64,000 nt of DNA, taken from contig OX328132.1 in NCBI GenBank assembly GCA_946811695.1, positions 121,576,685 to 121,640,684 of the forward strand, read 5' to 3'. A program made the position numbers and the translations under genes. The notes beneath the pieces are model-generated. The model was given only the letters and a program-made list of their open reading frames with translations. It was not told where the DNA came from and did no database searches. Source of the stretch: Gonocerus acuteangulatus. Its lineage: Eukaryota > Arthropoda > Insecta > Hemiptera > Coreidae. Positions 30,601-42,010 of this stretch are shown here, piece after piece (position 1 is the first letter of the stretch; every line of letters begins with the position of its first letter).

Positions 30601-33600
30601 TTACAATACTAAGTTATTCTTCTTAATAAAATGTAACAAAGTGAACAGTCTATGTTGGTTTCCTGCCAAGTAGTACCGATAGTCTGTATCTTCAAGCATT
30701 GTCTGCCTCGCTGAGGAGTATCTTCTGCAAGTGTTGAAAATGTGTGCAATGTCTTCTACTTCATTGCAGGTCTTACAGAGCGGGCTGTCGGCAAACTTCA
30801 TCCTGTGCAGGTAGGCCTGAGTCCTGGCGTGGCCGATCCGCAGCCTGGTCAGGGTGACGATGTCCCGGCGGTGGGGGAGCGACTGTTTGTAAGGTGCAAA
30901 CCATTGGGACAAGGAGACGATGGGTTGGATGCTGAAGTGATGTCTTCCTTTGGTAGCTGACGTTTCCGAGTATAATAGCTGCCATTCTTCAACGGTATTC
31001 ATTCTGACATTCTGACCAACCTTATAAAGTCAGATAGCGGCGGAGATGTCATTTCTTCGATGAAGGAGGTGAATGCTTTAGCCAAGGCATCGGCGATTTC
31101 GTTGCCTCTTATTCCTATGTGACCCGGGACCCATTGTATAGTAACCTGAGCTGAATGTCGGTGAATGATGGATGCTATGGAGTCTGCAATGTGGTTGGAT
31201 CTCTTCTGGGTGTGGTAATGTTGGAGTTTTAAACAGCTGGATTTTGAATCTGTGAGGATGACGAGTGGCTTGTCTCTATTGGGTGATTCAATGAAGTATT
31301 CCAGTGCTTCAAGCACAGCCCACAACTCAGCATTGTTAATACAAAAATGATTTGAAAGCCTTTTAGTTAATTTTATATTAGAACTACTATCAAATATTCC
31401 TATTCCAACACCTTGGGTAGTTTTTGATGCGTCCGTAAAGATTTTTACATGATTTTCATAGTTATTGTTAATATAGTGTTCAATCTGTGATTTCATTGTT
31501 GGATCATTATTATTTTTAGAAAATTTTGAGTGATTGAAATAAATTTCTGGATTTGAATTTATCTGAGACTGAGATTTTGGCTTAGTAGTAATATAAAATT
31601 TTGCGTTATTTAAAGATGACAAAATATTTTTAGTCGAAGTAAATTCGTTGAGAATAAGAATTTTGCTTATAAGATTAGGTGAACTAAAAGCCTTATCTAT
31701 GTGAGGTCTAACAGGATGGGTGGAGTCCACCCAGACCCTGAGGGTATACTTTAGGGCTAGCCACTTCCTTCTCAGACTCAGGGGCATCTCCCCGGCACCT
31801 ACTTGTAGACTATGGACGGGTGTAGACTTGAGGCTTCCCATGCAGGTCCTTAACGCTTCAGACTGGACTGTGTCGAGGCGGCGAAGTGTAGACGACGCTG
31901 CACCTCCTCCGTAGATCTGGCAACCATAGTCGAGGTGAGGTCGGACGATGGACTTGTAAAGTGTTAAAAGGATGCTCGGATGTGAGCCACATTTAACTCC
32001 TGCGAAGATTTTCAAAGAGTTCAGGAGCCTTGCAGTCTTGTTGATTACTTCATTACAATGGAGCTTGAAATTTAGCTTGGAATCCAGGAACATGCCGAGA
32101 AAATTTATATTATTTGTTAGTTTGATTTTTTTGTTACGGAAACAGAAGCTAAATTTAGTAAGGTCTATTTTTTTCCTCGTAAATGGTATGAGTTTAATTT
32201 TTTCGTTGTTGAATGTTAGGCCTAAATTCTTAAGTTTTACATGAATGCTGTTTAAAGTGACTCCTAATGTTTTTAAACAAATTTCTAAAGAATTTTCCAA
32301 AATTAGTACCATGAAATCGTCTGCGTATTGTAGAATAGTGATATTACTACTGTTTAGTTTGTGTAGACCAGCTGTGTATATATTGAAAAGCAAAGGAGAA
32401 ATTGGGTCTCCCTGTGGTAGTCCTCTATCCGATTCCATCTCTACAAGTCCTTCGTCCGTCTTCACAATGTAGGTCCGCTTGCTGAGATAGTTGTAGATCC
32501 AGCGGGTGATGTCTGGCGGAACTCTCATCGTTACTAGTTTCTTTGTTAAGGTGTCCACTCTGACCATGTTGTAAGCATTCTCGACATCTACAACACATCC
32601 TAGTATGACTTTCTTCTGAGCGTAGGCGTCAGTCACTTTCAACTGCAGAATCTGCAGGGCGTCTATCGTGGATCTCCCTTTCCTGAAGCCGATGCAGTTT
32701 TGATGCAGGAGTGAATTTTCTTCTATGAACCATTCTAGTCGGTTCTTCAGCACGGAGATAAATGTTTTGGATATAGTTGAAATAAGAGCAATGGGTCTGT
32801 ATGAGGACAAGAGGTGATCAGGTTTATTAGGCTTTATTACCATGCATATTTCTATTTTCCTCCAAGAATTAGGCATTGAACATGTGTTCTTGAGGTTATT
32901 AAAAGATGTCGTAAGAATTTTTTTAATATTTTCAGGTAAGAGCTTGATCATCTTGAAGGTGATTTCGTCGAGCCCTGGTGCAGAATGCCCCTTAAATTTT
33001 AGGGCAGCGTCGATTTCACATTCTAGAATTTCTCCCGAGTTTTCAAAATATTTAAAATCTATTGGTTGGAGGATATTTGGTCTAGAGACTAAATTTTGCT
33101 GTACGAACTTTGATGCATTAGCTTTATTTGCTCTTATTAAATTAATTTTGGGGTTGAATTTTCCTTTCATGATGTTGATTTTATGCCAAATATTGTTGGT
33201 ATTTGCGTCTTCCATAAATGATTCCCACGCTTCCCTCTTCGCTTTCTTAATAGTGTTCTTGAGTTTGGTTGTGGCTTTCTGAACAGCTAAAAAATTGACT
33301 GGAGTAGGATTACCTAGAAATTATTTGATTGATTTATTTTTTGCAGAAACGAGTGACCCTATAGCGTCATTCCACCAAGTCTTAGGCTGGAACGATCGTT
33401 TCCTTATTGGCTTGATACGGGGTATTGGTTTTTCGGCTGCTTCATTAATGATTGAGGCTACAGTTTCAACATCGAAAGGTTCCTGGCCTAGTTTGAAACT
33501 GGCAAATTCCTCTACATATTTATCCTCATTGATCTTTTTGAAATTTCTTCTTCCCTGGCTAAAGACGGACTCCCGTGATTGAAGAGTGAGAGACATGATG

Positions 33601-34274
33601 ATAGGTAGGTGATCACTGCCGATGTAGTCAGCGCTGGTAGTCCATGTCAGTGAGAGACCCAAATCTGGAGTGCAGAGTGACAGGTCAATGGCGGATCTAG
33701 AAGTTGGTATCGCCGGAGGCCTGGGCAGCCTGGTCGGGCTTCCGTCGTTCATCAAGATGAGTCGGCTGCTTGAGATAATGTCATGGAGATGACGGCCGCG
33801 ACTGCAGGTGTTGTCACTGCCCCATGAGCTATGGTGAGCATTGAAATCTCCGCAGAGGATGGTGCTGATGCTGGACTGATCCGCGAGGTCCACGAGTCTC
33901 TTGAGGTCACTCTTTGTCACAGACTTGTTAGGTGGCAGGTAGGCATTGATGACTGACAGCTTGGGAACGGTGTTAGTAATGGTTGCACCAACAAGTTCAG
34001 TGTTGCCAATCTTCGGAAGATTCATTCTCTCCCACTTGAATCTTTTATGAATTAGGAGAGCAACTCCCCCATATCCATCGTCTCTATTTTCTTTCAGAAT
34101 GAAATACTGTGAAGAAATATACTGTTTTGAGGATTTAAACCATGTTTCTTGAATTGCAGCTACATCAATTTTTAATAGGGCTAGCATGTTCATAATTTCA
34201 GAAAATTTACTGTTGGCACTTTCCACATTCTGTTGTAAAATATTGATATTTTGGAGCTTTAAATACTGAATCAT
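30601..34274 (-). pseudogene. LINE ORF2: endonuclease, RT, RNase H, CCHC
   Basis: The ATG at 34274 follows ORF1 by about ten bases. APE-type endonuclease: residues to about 317, with N in LQQNVES, E in AAIQETW, CGDFNAHHSSWGS and the terminal GSDHLPI. A TAA at 33321-33323 interrupts the frame, which is otherwise open into 33215. RT: SSYRPIALIS, GFRKGRSTIDAL, VVDVENAYN, GLPQGDPISPLLFN, and YADD at 32316-32327. RNase H: IFTDASK, NNAELWAV, LTDSKS, VPGHIGIRGNEIADALAKAF. A frameshift near 31000 leads into the last 133 codons with a CKTCNEVEDIAHIFNTC zinc motif and the stop at 30601. The protein would nick DNA and copy the element RNA there; the stop and frameshift disable it. Confidence 0.9.
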
Positions 34275-34284
34275 TTGTAGGAGT

Positions 34285-35624
34285 TTATAAATCTAAATTG
34301 TATAATTTGTTTTTTTCTTTAATATTATTTTCTAAAGCCAATTGATTTTTATTTAATGAATCTGTAAAAATCTTGAAGAAATTAGCGATAAATTCTTCAC
34401 TCTGACTAGATAGATTGTTAATAATTTCAAAAATTTTAGCAATGTAAGTATTTCCTTGAGAGGATGGAGGATAGGGATTCATTGTGATAGGTTGAAGTGG
34501 GAGAGAAAGTTTATTGTCTTCTTGAGAGATATCTTTAAGGTGTTTTTCTGGGAGTCTAGAAGAGTTGGTAGGGACATATTTAGTTTTGGTGTACCTGTAG
34601 CTAGTTTTTGGTATGTTTTCAGATAAAGATGGAAAATTTAAGTCTTTAGATGGAAAAGGTGTTTTAGCAGCATTAGCATAAGAACTGGGAGAGATTGCTT
34701 GGTTTTGCTTTTTATTATATAGCTCCTTGTATTTCTCGCAGTCCCTACTCGTAGCTTGATGGTCCTTCTTACAGTGTAAACAAGTAGGTACCTCAGCTGT
34801 ACATGGGTTGCCCGGGTGTTTCCCTCCGCATCGCTCACAGGTCTGCAAGGTAGCCCTACACTGGGGTGTGGAATGGTTAAAGCGGAAACACTTCCTACAT
34901 TGAGTCGGGTTCGGGATGTAAGGGCGGACCTCACAACGGGCGCCGTATATGTAGACCTACTGCGGTAGTGTCTGGGAGTCAAAGTTTATCACACAAGTCT
35001 GAAGAGGGAAGACTTTAGCAGGGTCATCACGGTCTTTCTTTATCATCCGTCTCACAGACATTACTGCTACTTCGGATTTTATTCCATGTTGAATGTCGGA
35101 ATTACTTAAGCCAGTATCGACTCCTTTAATTATTCCAGTTTTTTGAGTAAGGAAGGATGGAATATAAGCGAATAAATTGTGATCAGATAAAAAAGGCAAA
35201 TTTTTAAAATTATTGGCAATTTTGGCCTGATTAAATTCTATTTTCATTCTATTTAGGCCTATACATTTTATATTTAAAATAGATTTTTGAATTTCGCTAC
35301 CAGATGATTTAAAAATAATTTTTCCAAAACTCATAGGATGCATTTTCCAATATTTTGATTTTTCCCCTCGACATAAACAAAAAAAGGTCCATTATCAGTA
35401 TTTTTAAAGGCGTTATTTTGTAGGAGATTTATTTTTGAAGTTAAATTAGCACTGATATTATTCATGTTACTTGTTTTATTGACCTCATGATCATTGGTAA
35501 TCCTTATCTTGTTGAGAGGATTGTTTATTTGACCAGCTGATCTCTTTAGGTTAGGTTGTTGTTGAAGCTCCTCGGTACAACTCTGGGCAAGGTGGCCCCT
35601 TGCCTATGATGTTATCTACTTCCA
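34285..35624 (-). pseudogene. LINE ORF1 (gag-like, CCHC knuckles), frameshifted
   Basis: A likely start ATG lies near 35624. Downstream come FFVYVEGKNQNIG then HPMSFGKIIFK, a motif of I-type ORF1 proteins, with a one-base loss between them. A second frameshift near 34960 precedes the knuckles CRKCFRFNHSTPQC, CERCGGKHPGNPC and CLHCKKDHQATSRDC (about 34720-34900). A low-complexity, serine/lysine-rich tail follows to the stop at 34285. The protein would bind element RNA. At least two, probably three, frameshifts make it non-functional. Confidence 0.8.
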
Positions 35625-35882
35625 TCACTATGGAGATTTTGAGATCTCCAATACAGGGGTTCCTAACCCCTTTAGAATGGTTTGCACCTTAAAAACTAAG
35701 TTATAATAATTATTTGCTCACCAATACTTCCAAAAATCTTCTTATTCTTGAGGAAAACAATTAAGGAAATACTCCGACACAAAATTTTCAAGAAAATATC
35801 ACTATTTTTATGTTAAATTGAAACAACAGCACAGAAAAAAAATTAGGCAGCTATGCATCTATGTCTACCAAACAGCTGTACC

Positions 35883-35990
35883 ATTTTGTTACTTTTTCAG
35901 AGATATGTCTATTCTTTTTAGTCATTTGGCTTCCCTTAGTAAGGAGGGTATATCCAATAACAAGTCAAGTCAGTACGACTTCTTCTCTTC
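35883..35990 (+). repeat. Dispersed repeat, right part after the LINE
   Basis: Continues the repeat cut at 30506: ATTTTGTTAC.. AGATATGTCT.. TTAGTCAT.TGG.TTCC, AGTAAG..GGGTATATCCAAT, matching 63915-64000. Confidence 0.7.
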
Positions 35991-36248
35991 GTGCACCTCT
36001 CCTGCCAGATGTCTCCTCCAATGCTGTGCTCTCATCTGCCATCATTTGTTTTCGCATGTGTAGTTCAAAAGTCTTCCACTGAGTAAGTATTAGGGCAAAA
36101 GTTTGTGATCCTGGGACTTTAGGGTAGATTACTCTACATAATTCGTACACAAGCCAGAATAGCATGTTTCTTTCTGTTGTAATAGTAGAGGAATGATCAC
36201 CATAAAAGCTTTATACTACTTTTCAGTACATTGTCAGACTGTTAAAGT

Positions 36249-36560
36249 AAAAAAAAAAAAATAGTCCTGTAACAGGCCGCAAGCGCCCAGAGGGAAAGTT
36301 GTTGTAGAGGTATCTGATTCTTGACCATAAGGTACACTTCGGAGATAGTGTGGAAGGACAATGCTCGGGCTGCATGATTGTTCCTTTTGCAGGTACCCAT
36401 TTATTAATTAATCGCTGAGTGAGTCTAGGGATGATATGGGACCTTGAATCCAACCCTCGAACGACGAAACTATAATATAAAAAGCTTTAGTGCACGCTCG
36501 CCTTTTTAACTCGGTTCATTAGTCAGTCGAGTGGTCTAGCACTGAACTAACCTTGCCCCC
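36249..36560 (-). mobile_element. SINE1 copy, near complete
   Basis: Minus-strand head at 36560 (GGGGGCAAGGTTAGTTCAGTGC..), body with the GTCGTTCGAGGGTTGG-type segment, CAGCCTTTAA-side block degraded, tail CTGTTACAGGACTA plus T13. Possible target duplication TTAAAGTAAA / TTGAAGTAAA (36242-36251, 36562-36571). Its head and right flank are shared with 62690-62822. Confidence 0.85.
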
Positions 36561-36580
36561 TATTGAAGTAAAGGCCAACC

Positions 36581-37199
36581 TTAACACTTTCGGTGCGGTT
36601 GTCATTTCTTAGGAATACCTCAGTTACTGGTCCATTTTTTGTTCGAATTTTTCATGGATACATTTTTTATAATCATGTCTGATGAGTTTAATAGTAATGC
36701 AACGAAGCAAACTAACCGGAACTGCATTTTCAGAAGTGTCCTTCAGGAGGGAAAGTCCGTACGCGAGGGATTCCACCTGCTTTGCGGGCTAGTATCAATA
36801 GACGCACATTAGTCAGTTTATTTAAACCCGCTACACCTACACCTAATGTTTACTTTTTTTTTTAAAAAAAACTATAATTTTTGACAATTTTTATTAGAAT
36901 AGCAAATAATAATTACCGATTATATATAATTATTGGTTCAGATATTATTTTTTTGGACATTTTCAATTATTTTAACATTAACGTTGAACACCATTTGCAA
37001 ATATAATTATTTTAGTTGTTATTTCAAATCTGTGAGATTCAGCTAATTTACATTGGTATGAGATCAATTATTACAACTTTTTTTCTTGGAATATATGTGT
37101 AGAAAAATCAAATTATCTGATTAGAATGACAGTTCTTGCTCTTGTGAAAATAACTTTCACCTAGGGTTGAACTTACTTACATTCTATACTAATGAGATG
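36581..37199. other. AT-rich spacer starting with a TTAACACTTTCG end-like sequence
   Basis: TTAACACTTTCGGTGCGG.TGTCAT begins at 36581. TTAACACTTTCGCTGTAGGTGTCAT occurs at 17929 and a variant at 38471. This looks like one terminus of a TTAA element; the other end was not found. The rest is AT-rich and featureless. Confidence 0.3.
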
Positions 37200-37202
37200 G
37201 AG

Positions 37203-37367
37203 ATAGTTAGCCGTTGTGGTGATACAAAGTCACAGTTAGGCCTGGGGGAGAGGATGTAAGTCGATAAGGACTTCTTCTAACCTTGCCGACTTACACCCTC
37301 CCCCACTCCCCTCACCCCTCCCACAGGCCTAACTATGACTTCGTATCACCACAGCTGCTAACTATGC
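37203..37367. repeat. Foldback (long inverted repeat), about 165 bp
   Basis: ATAGTTAGC.GTTGTGGTGATAC.AAGTCA.AGTTAGGCCTG.. .GTAAGTCG at 37203-37265 is repeated inverted at about 37287-37367, with one ~25-bp gap near the loop. A third part-copy (CGACTTACACACCCTCCCCCAGGCCTAACTT) is at 37526-37556. The DNA or its RNA would form a long hairpin. It is MITE-like but has no obvious target duplication. Confidence 0.65.
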
Positions 37368-37712
37368 TAGTAACTAACACTAGTAAAAGGGGGATGTAAA
37401 ATCTACCTTGGCCACCTTTCGGTTTTGCTTCCCAGCCTCCAGAAAATGTGTCTTATCTGTGAGTCCCAAAACCACCTTTTACAGCCCCCTTTTACAACCT
37501 AGCAATTCCCTTATTTCATCCTTACCGACTTACACACCCTCCCCCAGGCCTAACTTATTTTGGTTTAGGTTTATTTTTCAGCAAAATGTGTTTTCCAGCC
37601 CTTGCAGGTATAAGACTGTTTCTCTTTTCAATTCAAAACTAATAGAATGAGGTCAAGGATCACCCTTTACCGTTATCATTTTCAGCCCTCTTGTTTGTTT
37701 CGTTGGTTTAGC

Positions 37713-37719
<7 letters not shown>

Positions 37720-37761
<42 letters not shown>

Positions 37762-37919
37762 GGTGCATCTACTTCTAGGTCATTAGCGCCAACATCCAGG
37801 GTGCAGCGAGGAATTTTCCCAGCGAGCCTTGAGAAAATTCCTGCCGGAGGTGGGAATCGAACCCACCATCTCCCGCTTATGAATCCAGCGTGCTAGCCAC
37901 TAGACTACGGGAGACCCCC
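37720..37919 (-). mobile_element. SINE2 copy (tRNA-headed), inverted
   Basis: Minus-strand head GGGGTCTCCCGTAGTCTAGT with B-box GGTTCGATTCCCACC, body ending GTAGATGCACCGT and a long poly(A) tail (T run 37716-37758). Target duplication AGCACTTTTT at 37710-37719 and 37920-37929. Second SINE family, unrelated to SINE1. Confidence 0.9.
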
Positions 37920-37978
37920 AGCACTTTTTGTTACTTTTCATTTAGGAAAAACAAACATAACTAAAATAACAAATTATT

Positions 37979-38172
37979 GGGGTATCCTGTGACCTAGTGA
38001 CTAGCGCCTTAGATTCACAAGTGAGAGATGGTGGGTTCGATTCCCACTCGCGACAGAATTTCTCTCATTTTTTTTCATCCAGGGCCCGTTGAGAAAATTC
38101 CTCGCTGCACCCTGGATGTCGGCGCTATTGGCCCAGATTTGTTGATGCACCGTTAAAAAAAAAAAAAAAAAG
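37979..38172 (+). mobile_element. SINE2 copy (tRNA-headed), direct
   Basis: Head GGGGTATCCTGTGACCTAGT, B-box GGTTCGATTCCCACTC, body with AAAATTCCTCGCTGCACCCTGGATGT, end GATGCACCGTT plus A18. It lies head to head with the copy at 37720-37919, 59 bp apart. Confidence 0.9.
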
Positions 38173-38264
38173 GAAAAATAATAATTGACATAATGCTTAC
38201 TTTGAATCACCAAATATTTATTGAAGTTTATTACGTAACTGAAACGACAACATATTTTTTTGTT

Positions 38265-40532
38265 GGTTTCCATCAGCTGAGTCTTCAAGACTATTGAGGC
38301 CTTACTGTCAAAGGCACTTTCGTATCAACTTGTGCATAGAGATAGAATGAAATCCACTTGCTAGTCTTCGAATTAAAATTATCACTCTGCTTGATTCAGA
38401 CTTAACCATTAAGACCTACTTTATATCTGCCATCTTAATCAACACCCTTATTACTCTTTGCTTAAGGAAATTAACAATTTTGCTGTGGGTGTCATTACAG
38501 AAGGATACGAGCGATCCTAACTGCTCACGAGGTTCCCTTCGGAAGGACAATCCCCCATTACTTTTCCCTTTAGATTCAAAACGCTTGTAAATATAGGGGA
38601 TTCACTTTTACAGCTCCAAGTAAAGATAGTTGCCTTCAATATTGTTTGGGCTTTCCACCAGTGTTTTCCGTTTTCAAATTGGCTGACTGGAAGATTTTTT
38701 ATGGAAAAAATGTCTAATTGAAAAATTCAAACAAAAAATGCACCCAATACTGAGGTATTCCCAAACAATGACAGCTTTGAACCTCCGAAGAATAGTTAAT
38801 TGTTTCTAGAGCAGTATTTAGTTGTGAATGCTCAGGACAAATAATTGATTAATTGAAATAATTGAATTTTTCAAAGCCTAGATTGGATGTTTTTTTTCTG
38901 CTCTTTTTTGTGTTCCGACTCTTCTTGTGTTCTGTTCAATTAGGTCTTGGTCTTTTCTCATAATTTTATAATTGATCATTACCACATAGTTCTGAGTATG
39001 TACCTGCCATCTCAGTTCTCACTGCTGGACATATATTCATTGTGATATAACTGGCCCAGGATATTTTAAGTATTCTAGGTATTAGTGAGTAGTTAACATG
39101 CCATGTATGGAGTTTATAATGATAACTAGTTATTGTCAACACAGTGTGTAATCAGATTTTCTATCCTTGTAGGTGATCATCACTTGTCCTAATGGAATCA
39201 CAAGGTTTGACAGTTAATTGCCAAATGAGCAGTAGTAATACTGGATGGTTTATTATTGAAAAAAAAATCGTTGAATTAGATATCCAACATTGGGGTTTTT
39301 GGATACATCTTGGTGAAACAAATTTTCTCCTTTGTATACATAGAAATTGCTTCTCCTTTCTTTAATTTTTTGTCTACAAACTTGGTAGGGTTTCCTTTTG
39401 TATTGGATTGTAGCGTCCCACTTCAATAAGTCTTATTTTCAAGAAGAGCCCCTGATAAAGCCTCACTATTATAAATACTATCCATTTGCAGACTGAGATC
39501 TTTGTTCTCCTCCCCACGATGAGGCTATTTTCAACTTTCTCAGAGTGTCTCTTCCCACTGACATCCTTATCTAACAAACCCCCGTAAACCATTAGCTGAT
39601 GAAAAAGACCATTTGGCTCAGCCAGAACACACAATTTCATGCCAAATTTGTGCTTTTCACTTTTAATATAATGGCGAAAATTTAATCTCCCTTTCCAAAG
39701 CACCATACACTCATCTAATGACAATTCTTTCTCTAACAAATAAATATTTTCCATTTTATTGTTAAAATAATTGAATTTTAAATAGACGATCACTCCCATC
39801 ATCATTTTTATTGTCACAGAAATTTTGTGCTTGAAGAATAATCAAATAGTGGTTTGTTGACATATACCTATGAAAGAATGGGATGTTGAAGTGAAAATGA
39901 GTCTTCCAATAATCGATTTAGCCTAACAACACCCATGTAAAAATGTACCACCAAGAAAATTTTGAATTCTTGTACCGTTATATTTTTTCACCTCATTATA
40001 AACGATTTTGGCGATTCCGACAAAAAAAAAGAATCACCAGCACATACTTGTTCTTTGGTATATCTTGAACTATATATTTATAAAATTCTAGAGTAAACAA
40101 GAGATTAAAACATCCTATAGGATCAATGGCTTGAGGCAAGACTTTCAATTCTTGACTACCTGTAAACGGTACATGACTGCGAGCAGTTGGGGGGTCGGTG
40201 ACCCACTCCCGAGATACCTGGGTTTGAGCCCCTGCACTCCTTGAAGGCAAATTTATGTCTTCCTACAGTGTTTCCAGACTTGGAGCTTGCATCTGATTCT
40301 CATCCATAATATTAGGGCTGTCGGGAGTTTGTTCCTTTGGTTCTTCCTCTCCATCTGAATCAGAATCAAGGAAAGAATAGATTTCTATGTCATCATCAGA
40401 TGCATTGAAAATTATGTCATGGATTTCCTCTACTGTGGATATAATGGTATTCCGTTTCTTTTCTGATGTTCCTAGTAAAAATAAGGATGTTGCAATTACT
40501 CTAAAAATCTGAAATGACTCATGAATATTCAC
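38265..40532 (-). mobile_element. piggyBac relic B (paralogue of 17700-19880)
   Basis: Contains the transposase relic (39280-40532) and downstream sequence shared with relic A. A 525-bp segment (38657-39182) sits between the two parts that are contiguous in relic A (17738-18222). That segment includes a piece (38880-39060) like 19300-19510. Confidence 0.7.
39280..40532 (-). pseudogene. piggyBac transposase relic (most of the protein)
   Basis: From the N-terminus at 40532: acidic region (ASDDDIEIYSFLDSDSDGEE), IMDENQMQAP, then after a break HVPFTGSQELKVL and FNLLFTLEFYKYIV (40000-40190). Next FLVVHFYMGVVRLNRLL (about 39890-39980) and, in a further frame to 39374, LSLDECMVLWKGRLNFRHY, which holds a catalytic aspartate, and EKHKFGMKLCVLAEPNG. 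The remainder fades before 39280. The order and motifs match piggyBac (DDE_Tnp_1_7). At least three frame changes and a missing C-terminus make it dead. Confidence 0.8.
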
Positions 40533-40689
40533 TAAATAAGAGTAAAATACCTATTTCAGGACTTTACCATTTTAGGGTTTTTCTTTCCGCCTTGCACCAG
40601 GCAATATTTCTTTTTGATTTTAGAATGGTGAGAGACTTGATCCTAAAATGTTAGTTTATTTTAACTCGATCAGTCAATTTAGCAGGAAT

Positions 40690-41209
40690 GGTATCGACTT
40701 GGTTGTCCATCAGATGCATGTCAGTGTGTTAGGGGACATTTTCCAGTTCGCTTTTTTGAAGTTCCACCGAGAGAGATAAGGCCTTACTGGCTGGTAGGTT
40801 TTACTTCTGATTTTTTGGCTCAGTTGGACATGACACAGCACCGTTCTTGGCATGCACCTAGGCAAAATAAGGGGTACTTGAGTGTCCGACAAAGGAAAGA
40901 AAGGTCGGCGGAGATGGGACTTGGGTTGTGTTTGTAGAATCGATCAAGTTTTGCATACTTTTACCAGTACCCCAACAACTAGAATGTACGTTGAAGTTAC
41001 CAATCATTAAATGTTATTGGGTGTCGAACTAGATTGCCAATGGTCTCAATGTTTAGAATGATGTTTGGAGGATTGCAGAGTCCAATAATTTTGTAATGTA
41101 CACCATTTGACCAAACATCTATGTAAGCCTCAGCATCAACAATAATAAAAATGTCTGCATCAATTTTTGAAATCAAAGATTTAAATTCAGTAGTTTTAGG
41201 GCTACTCAA
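40690..41209 (-). pseudogene. LINE endonuclease fragment
   Basis: Frames across 40997-41209 and then 40690-41010 read ISKIDADIFIIVDAEAY, VHYKIIGLCNPPN, then IGNFNVHSSCWGTGK: the order of a LINE APE-type endonuclease around its GDFN-like box (here GNFN). A frameshift separates the two. It ends at the repeat at 41193. Confidence 0.5.
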
Positions 41210-41460
41210 CCCTCAACCTTCCTGTGTTCCAACAAATAATGTGGAAGTCATCATGTATGTTAAAAATGAAACAGAAATCACATAACAAGAAAAATGCACT
41301 ACTAAATTTTGTTAAATTTTCATAGATACTAAAGAAAAGTATTTTCAGCTTGGCTGGAATTATTAAATTTGGACAAATAAGATTAGTATTGCTGAATTTT
41401 ATAATCTTTTTTTTATTAAAAATAGAGCTTCCCCAAAAAATGTTTTTAATGAAGTTTTAA
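41193..41460 (+). repeat. Dispersed repeat, copy 2 (partner at 27773-28060)
   Basis: Same order of blocks as the partner; slightly more decayed at its right end. Confidence 0.7.
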
Positions 41461-41809
41461 GTTTATGTTTAGTTCATGAGTCTTCCACTGAATAAGTTTT
41501 AGGGCAAACCTTTGTTTCGTTATATTTGATTTGGTTATTGAAATTACAAAGCTAGGCGAACAGTAGGAAATAATAGCCGCCTGCATTGGACACCAAGAAA
41601 CGGCAGGAAGAGGAGTCTACCTAGTTAACATGAGGATTCTAATAAATAAATTATCTTATGAAAATTAAACACCACATTCCCAAATGTTCAACGCTAAAGA
41701 ATTATATATTTATATTTTTTATGCTTAATTAGTAATTATGGGTGTATGCTTTGAAAAATAATTGATTAATTACAGTAATTTTTCCTGAGTCTAAATTACG
41801 TTTTTAATG

Positions 41810-42010
41810 TGTGATCTTTTTTGTTCCTTGGGGTTTTCGGGAGATTCCTCTACATAAGTTTCATGAATACCAGATTAGCATCTTTCCTTGTGTTTTAATA
41901 CTAGGGGAGGTAGACAAATAATGCTTGATACTCTTCTGGTCCACATGTATGTCTAAATGTTTTTGTCGTCTGGAGTATATGTCTTCGTATATGTTATATT
42001 CTTGTATTTG
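41810..42010 (+). repeat. Dispersed repeat left of the satellite
   Basis: CTTGGGGTTTTCGGGAGATTCC.. and TCTGGTCCACATGTATGTCTAAATGTTTTTGTCG recur at 63190-63260 (CCTGGGGTTTTTGTGAGATTCTG.., TCTGGTCCACAGGTATGTCTAAATG) on the other side of the satellite, and at 30410-30500. Confidence 0.6.

Larger units (their letters stand above)
30507..35882 (-). mobile_element. I-clade-type LINE, near full length (5.4 kb)
   Basis: Minus-strand order: 5' leader, ORF1 with CCHC knuckles, ORF2 with endonuclease, RT, RNase H and a C-terminal CCHC, then a poly(A) tail (T run at 30507-30525). ATTTTGTTACTTTT occurs on both sides (30497-30510 and 35883-35896) as the target duplication. The same target region is uninterrupted at about 63910-64000, an independent copy of the host repeat, which fixes both boundaries. 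RNase H plus a three-knuckle ORF1 is the hallmark of the I group (I, R1, Nimb and relatives); the exact family needs comparison. Confidence 0.9.

Noticed and set aside
37860..37919. Functional tRNA gene at the SINE2 head
   Set aside because: The B-box is good, but the sequence continues into a SINE body with poly(A) tail and target duplication, and the 3' acceptor strand is missing.
38657..39182. 525-bp insert in piggyBac relic B as a discrete transposon
   Set aside because: No inverted ends or target duplication; part of it is the block also present in relic A.
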